The translations under genes and the position numbers were made by a program. From NCBI RefSeq assembly GCF_036850765.1, contig NC_089491.1, positions 88,382,740 to 88,446,739 on the forward strand: DNA of 64,000 nt, written 5' to 3'. This stretch comes from Saccopteryx bilineata (taxonomy: Eukaryota; Chordata; Mammalia; Chiroptera; Emballonuridae). A model generated the notes under the pieces. The model was given only the letters and a program-made list of their open reading frames with translations, did not search any database and was not told where the DNA came from. Below are positions 58,320 through 64,000 of the stretch, piece by piece. Positions within the stretch are counted from its first letter, which is position 1, and every line of letters starts with the position of its first letter.

Positions 58320-58545
58320 GAGTAGCTTTGAAGTCAGATGCATCTGAGCTTAAATCCTGGTTCTGCCATTTAGCAGTGTTGTGACTTTTAAGAAAATGAC
58401 TTCACACTTCTAAGCTCAGTTTCTTCACCTGTGAAATAAAGATATTATGGGATATCTTACAAGATTGTGAAAGAATGATGAAGATAAATTATACAAAGTG
58501 CCTCGTAGCATTCCTGGCACAAGGAAGGTGTTCAAACATGGGAAT
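58320..58545 (+). repeat. MIR SINE
   Basis: GCTTTGAAGTCAGATGCATC, AAATCCTGGTTCTGCCATTT, CTAAGCTCAGTTTCTTCACC, GATATCTTACAAGATTGTG, AGTGCCTCGTAGCATTCC. Confidence 0.85.
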
Positions 58546-60312
58546 CCTTTTTCATAGGAGATGACACATAGGCAAGAACCCAAGACACTGTTTCTCTGTT
58601 TATCTGCTATACTTCCAGCTGTTTTGCTTTCTACCCATACCCCAATTCCTCCCCAACAGCCCCGTAGCAGGAATGACTGGTTTAGAAGTAGAGTCATTAC
58701 ACCTTCCTTCTCCTACTGCCATACCAAAATATCAACTCAAACACAGATGTTACCATAAATGTTTATCTTAGCATAAATTTAGGCTTACAATTTGCTAACA
58801 ATCTCTGGGCATTGAAGCAGTAATAGACAGCTTACCTATATTACAACCCTTAACAAAAGGTTTTAATACACCTGCTCCCTTCTCTTTGCCAATTCAGAGC
58901 CATAATTAAGTTTCACCTTCATGCAAAATTATTTGATTTCTTGAGCTTGCATTGATTTTTCATTTCTCTACAAATCATTTCCTGACACACAATCCAGTCT
59001 TTATTTACATTATCTGATGCCATATATTTTTATTATTTATCATGTGTAATTTGGACAGAATTAAAGTTGTTAACCTGTGAGTGTTGTTAACATTCACTGT
59101 ATGCCACTCATGAGATCATTGATTTAGCCCCTTTCAATCTCTCCCCTGTTCTCTCCATTCAAGAGGAGACATGCTTACAGATCAGCTCTGAGGCTTTTGA
59201 AATGGACAATCAGAGAGAAAGGAGGAGAGACAGGGAGACACACAAGAGAAGTGTAGAGAGACATTTCTGAGGGTTGGAGGAGATTTTCAGGAGCTCTGAA
59301 GAGATGTGAGTGGGATCACTTGTAATATGAGGGGTGTGAAATGATAGGAATTTTAAGAAGTATTTCTAGAGTGTCTGGGTGCACTAGGTAGTATTCAAGA
59401 AATATAACTAGACAACTTCAGTTATTTCTAAACTTCCGATGGCAAGGATTGTGTTTTTTGGAGCTCAACTTTGCACTCTACTTGATCTATAGAGGTTATG
59501 GCATTACAAGTCTTATTTCTCCCAACTTGACTATTAGACATATAAGGACAGGACTTTATTTTGTTGTATTCTCTAATCACCTAGAATAGTGCAGTACATG
59601 CTTTAAACCTTTAATAGTACATTGTTCTTTTGACTTGATTCATTTTGATATTGACCATCAATCTAAAGAGGACCTCAACTATAGTTGGGGTTAATTAATT
59701 TTGTATTTTCTTCTCACATAGATGATAGATATATTCTTAAATATAGGTGATGCAATTAAAAGGTCTGCTTCAAATAAATCCTAGTCTCGTAGGCCAGGAG
59801 TATGCTCCTATGTACTTAGAGAACTTGTAGATATGGCTAAATTACTGTCAGTGAACTTGAAGAACCTCGCAGTGGAAAAGAGTCCTGAAAAATTGGATAC
59901 AGGCAAGTATCATTTGGATTTATAAAAGAGAAAAATATGTATTTGTGAACTACAGAGCACTGAGCTTGACATTGATCTGGGGCAAGATCTAGAATAATTT
60001 TTTTAAACAATGGTTTCTGAGCACTTAGAAGAGGTAGTGGTGAACTCAGCATGAGATTACTAAGAATCATCCTGTCAGACTAACCTCATTTCCTACTGAC
60101 AGAGTTACCACACTGGGAGATAAGAGAAACAGAGTAGAAATAGCATAACTAGATTTCAGAAAAGCTTTTGACAAGTTCTCATGATACCCTTGAGGAAAAA
60201 ATGGGGGAAAGCAACCTGAATGATACTACAATTGCATATACTTAGAGTCAGTGGATTATTAGTACCATAAAAATTAATAAGTCATTGTAAATTCAAGAAA
60301 ATTGTTTTATTC
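58546..60312. other. Low-copy DNA with a short L2-like piece
   Basis: 59540-59610 resembles an L2 tail (GGACAGGACTTTATTTTG, CACCTAGAATAGTGCAGTAC). Around 60080-60180 there are old L1-like words (GATTTCAGAAAAGCTTTTGA). No gene. Confidence 0.45.
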
Positions 60313-60327
60313 AATTAACATTTTTTT

Positions 60328-61179
60328 CTTTTATTTAGAAAATTAAGTTTAATGCGGTGACATTTATCAATAAGAGTACATAAGGTTCAAAGGAACATCT
60401 CTATAACATTTGAACTGTTGAGTGTGTTGTGTGCTTATCACTCAAAGTCAAATCATTTTTCATCATTGTATTTTTGTCCCACGTTTCTCCCCTACCCCTC
60501 AACTTTCATCTCCCCACCCGCTCCCTTGGTAACCACTTCACTTTTATCTATGTTCATGAGTTCCCGTTTTATATTCTACCTATGAGTAAAATCATATAGT
60601 TCTTAGCTTTTCCTGATTTACTTATTTCACTTAATGAAATGTTCTCAAGGTGCATCCATGTTGTCCTAAATGGCAATATGTTACCATACTTTATGGCTGA
60701 GTAGTTTGCCCTTGTATATATGTACCACATCTTCTTTATCCAATCCTCTATTGAAAAACATATTGATTGTTACCATGTCTTGGCCAATGTGAATAATTCT
60801 GTGATGAACAAGGGGGTGCATGTGTCTTTGCGTACCAACATTTTCGAGTTTTTTTGGGTAGATAACCAGTAGAGTGATTGCTGGGTCACATGGTAGTTCT
60901 ATTCTTAATTTTTTGAGGAACCACCATAATTTCTCCCATAATGGCTGTACCAATTTACATTTTGATCAGCAGTGAATGAGGGTTCCTTTTTCTCCACAGC
61001 CTCTCCAACACTTGTTATTGCCCGTCTTGTTGATAACAGCCAGTCTAACAGGTATGAGGTAGTATCTCATTGTAGTTTTGATTTGCATTTCTCACATAGC
61101 TAGCAAAGATGAGCATCTTTTCATATATCTGTTGGCCACTTGTATGTCTCTTGGGAGAAGTGCCTGTTCAGTCTTCTCA
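60328..61179 (-). mobile_element. 5'-truncated L1, minus strand, older
   Basis: Complement of the L1 3' UTR and ORF2 C-terminus: TAATGCGGTGACATTTATC, CCTGATTTACTTATTTCACT, CACATCTTCTTTATCCAATC, CCACAGCCTCTCCAACACTT. TSD AATTAACATTTTTTT is at 60313-60327 and 61180-61194. More substitutions and stops than the 54568 copy. Confidence 0.9.
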
Positions 61180-61194
61180 AATTAACATTTTTTT

Positions 61195-61624
61195 TCAACA
61201 TCTTATGCTAACCACTATGTCAAGGTTAGTGTTTCTAGTGTATAGATAGAGAATGGAGGAAACCATACTTGGCAACAGCAATTTTCAAATGATCTCTTGT
61301 GTGATTTCAAAAGTCAATATAAACCAGAGATTATGTCAGACAGGTAAAGTGTCTAAAATTAGTGTTCTTTTCTATACAGATTGTGCTTACTTTGATTTCC
61401 ACACACTAAGAGAGACTCCAGATCTTATCCTAATAAAAGTGATCATGATGATAAAAATAAATGAATAAAATCATATTGAGAAGACAGAATAAAATCTTAA
61501 AAAGTGAGAATTTGCAGTTACCTCAATGCCGTCCAAGAAGTAAAGGTGAGACAGAGTAGGAATTCCAGAAGGGCTACTTAGAAGAGGGTAGGGTTTTTAT
61601 AAATTGAGTTGCTTAAATATGGAC
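61195..61624. other. Low-copy DNA
   Basis: No gene or repeat recognised. Confidence 0.5.
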
Positions 61625-61626
61625 TA

Positions 61627-62177
61627 CATAAGTTGATCGACTTACGACCTATTCAACTTATGACCATTCGACTTTATGACCACAACTGCTAGCCACGACT
61701 GCTCCGCGTCTGGCAGCGCAAGTGTTGCCCAGCTGGGTGTGCAACAGTGCGGACCAGCTTCTGGCAGCACTGCCATCTCTGTGTGCACCATTTCAACTGT
61801 TATCCTAGACTCGGTACAGCAATTTGTGTTTTGTGTCTTGGATATTTTTCATCAAATCCCTCCCAAGATGTCTACCAAGAGGAAATTGTCTTTGCAAATA
61901 TTAAACCAGTTGTACTGGTAATGCAGTGTTTTACTTAAACCTGATGAATGTAAAAATAAGAAATAAAATGGTGTAGAGATGATACAAATGGCATAAAATG
62001 AACAAAGAAAATTATGATATATAACAATAATGAAAGAAAATTATGATGAAATATGACTTAAAGATTTTTATAACATGATTTCACAGTACTGTACATATAA
62101 CCTACTCAACTTACGACCAAATTGTGTTATGACTGGTCTGTCAGAACCAATCATGGTCGTAACTCAAGCACTAGCTG
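61627..62177 (+). mobile_element. Tigger/pogo-like DNA transposon, non-autonomous
   Basis: TA at 61625-61626 and 62178-62179. Left end CATAAGTTGATCGACTTACG and complement of the right end CAGCTAGTGCTTGAGTTACG form imperfect inverted repeats continuing through ACGACC; inner CTTACGACC/GGTCGTAAG motifs repeat. Near 61868 an ATG opens a fragment reading MSTKRKLSLQ, like the N-terminus of Tigger/pogo (CENP-B-like) transposases, but it stops after 18 codons. The rest of the transposase is absent. Confidence 0.7.
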
Positions 62178-62179
62178 TA

Positions 62180-63112
62180 GAAACAAATATAGAGTTCGTG
62201 GTTGGAACCCATAACTTGTTATTTTAAAGCTTTTCTGTCCTAATCATGGAACTGTAATCTCCCAAAGCAAAGATTTTATAATGTTCCTTGGTTATCTATT
62301 TCATAATTTAACTGTAAAATACTTTATTTTTTCAATTTATTTTAAATCATGAAATAAATTGAACATAATTTCTAAAATATAGAGAAAACTGGAACCAGCA
62401 CTCATATACCCACCACCCAAGTCTATTTCATGTGAACATCTTGCCATTTGGGTTTCAAATTTCTTTTTAGGGAATAAATCATTATAAATTTAGTTGCGCT
62501 TCTTTCTTCTCCAACCAGACATAGCATTATCTTAAATATGGTATGTGTGTTTATACCATGCCCATGCACTTTATTTATATGCTGTGTATGTATATCCATA
62601 AATAACTTTAAATATTGTAAGGAAGCAAATACAAATGAATCAGTGTACTGGAGGAGTTAGGAAACCTTCACAAAAGGGATGAGGCCTGGTGTTGAATGCT
62701 GAGTATGAGTTATCCACATTTTGTAGAAAACAGAGGGAATCTCAAATAGAGAAAACAGCAGTCTCAAACTCACAGTAACAGGAAAAGAGTTGGAAATTTT
62801 TTAAAAAACTACAAATGTGTTTATATCAATTGAGAGAAAAAGTAAGTTTGCTGTGTAAGAAAATAAAAATTGAGAAATCAACAAGGACTCAATTATAAAA
62901 GGCTTTATATCAGAGAGGACCACTTATGTCTTTTCATTATAGGGATAATATGATTTGTATGCATGTTAGAGAGATAAATCTGGTGAATGAGGTGGGCGCT
63001 GTAAAGACAGAAAGCTGGAAATTGAGTTAGTGAGTATTAAAGAAGTACAAGAAAGTGATGTTGTAAGCTTAAAATAAATCAGAATGAAAAGAACATTTTA
63101 AGAATATTTTTA
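62180..63112. other. Low-copy DNA
   Basis: No gene. 62380-62600 resembles a diverged LINE-type remnant (GAACCAGCACTCATATACCC), family uncertain. Confidence 0.4.
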
Positions 63113-63452
63113 GGTCTGATCAGTGGTGATGCAGTGGTTAGAGAATCAACCTGGGATGCTGAAGACCCAGGTTCAAAATCCCAAGGTCACTGTCTTGAGC
63201 ACAGGCTCATCTGGCTTGAGTGCAGGCTCACCAGCTTGAGTGTGGGGTCATCGACATGATTCTACAATTGCTGGCTTGAGCCCAAAAGTTGCTGTCTTAA
63301 TCCCAAGGTCACTGGCTCACCTTGAGCCCCTCCACTCTCCCTGCCCCATCAAGACACATATGAGAAGCAATCAATGAACTAAAGTGACACAACTATAAAT
63401 TGATGCTTTTCACCTCTCTCCCTTTATGTCTCTATCTCTGTTTCTCAAAAAA
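63113..63452 (+). mobile_element. Second-lineage SINE, older copy
   Basis: Diverged version of the SINE at 54007-54331: GGTCTGATCAGTGGTGATGC head, ACCCAGGTTCAAAATCCC B-box region, repeated GGCTTGAG/TCACCAGCTTGAG units, AAGACACATATGAGAAGCAA and a CT-rich end. No clear TSD. Confidence 0.85.
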
Positions 63453-63744
63453 ATCTCTCTAATATTGTTGTTTATACAAGGATGTATTTTTAATAGTGGT
63501 AAGATATATTGAAAGGACTCAATGACCCACTAGATTTGTAATTACTTCTCAGTTTGTAACATGACATACCTGAATTATTATTATAAAAGTGTACTGAATT
63601 AATAATATAAATAAGATGCAAAATTATATAGCATAATGTTTATGGCTATTATGAAAGCCTGTCATATTACCATGAATAACTTTCAATTATTGTTTTTTAA
63701 GATAATCATTTAATTTTTGAGCAATTCTTTTATCTTTTATTATT

Positions 63745-63935
63745 TTATTTTTTAAAAATAACTTTATTTAGAAAATAACATTTAATGGGGTGATTTTGAT
63801 CAATAAGAATATATAGGATTCAGGTAAATATTTTTATAACATTTGAATTGTTGATTATGTTGTGTACTCATCACCCGAAGTCAAATCATTTTCCATCATA
63901 GTATGTTTGTCCCTCTTTACTATCTTCTTCCCCAG
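63745..63935 (-). repeat. L1 3' UTR fragment, minus strand
   Basis: AACTTTATTTAGAAAATAAC, ATTTAATGGGGTGATTTTG, TCATCACCCGAAGTCAAATC. Same 3' UTR type as 60328-60480; ends near 63935. Confidence 0.75.
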
Positions 63936-64000
63936 TAGTTTTTCAGAGTTGGTTCTTATACATAAAAAATGAGTATACATTCTTATCAAAAATAAATTAT

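Overview
This window is gene-poor mammalian nuclear DNA. I see no multi-exon host gene, no host coding exon and no structural RNA gene. It is AT-rich and dominated by interspersed repeats. The source is almost certainly a bat. The young repeats are tRNA-derived SINEs with a TGGCTCAG...GGTTCGATTCC head, A-tailed LINE-1 copies, and several families of cut-and-paste DNA transposons, a mix typical of bats. From recall, the SINE body (a pyrimidine-rich block, then several CCCCTGGTGGGC-like motifs) is not the Ves type of vesper bats and fits the Rhin type of horseshoe and Old World leaf-nosed bats better. The species is therefore an inference.

Layout. 1-14,459: low-copy DNA with three young SINEs, a short TA-flanked MITE split by one of them, a mariner-type element with about 105-bp inverted repeats that keeps an intact DNA-binding-domain ORF, and old MIR, L2 and MER5A remnants. 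A stretch near 12,730-13,575 looks like a conserved non-coding element. 14,460-19,060: a rearranged older L1 that has received a 114-bp L1 scrap, a SINE and a MITE. 20,100-25,640: two hAT-type non-autonomous transposons and a 1.86-kb LTR element in minus orientation, lacking recognisable gag or pol. 27,645-27,814: the 3' end of a probable processed mRNA copy. 33,960-40,900: a very old L1 carrying a MaLR-type LTR, a younger L1 and a solo LTR.

44,053-51,877 is the centrepiece: a full-length, CpG-rich, nearly intact L1 with 12-15 bp target duplications. It has a GC-rich promoter starting on a perfect CRE and a YY1-like site, 20-bp tandem repeats, a 0.9-kb U-rich leader, ORF1, an 80-codon ORF bridging ORF1 and ORF2, ORF2 and a G-rich 3' UTR. 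Three single-base frameshifts (one in ORF1, two in ORF2) break it.

51,890-64,000: low-copy DNA with further SINEs, three minus-strand L1 tails, simple repeats and a Tigger/pogo-like transposon. The coding sequences here belong to mobile elements and do not form a host pathway. Insertion order can be read from nesting, because many junctions retain target-site duplications.
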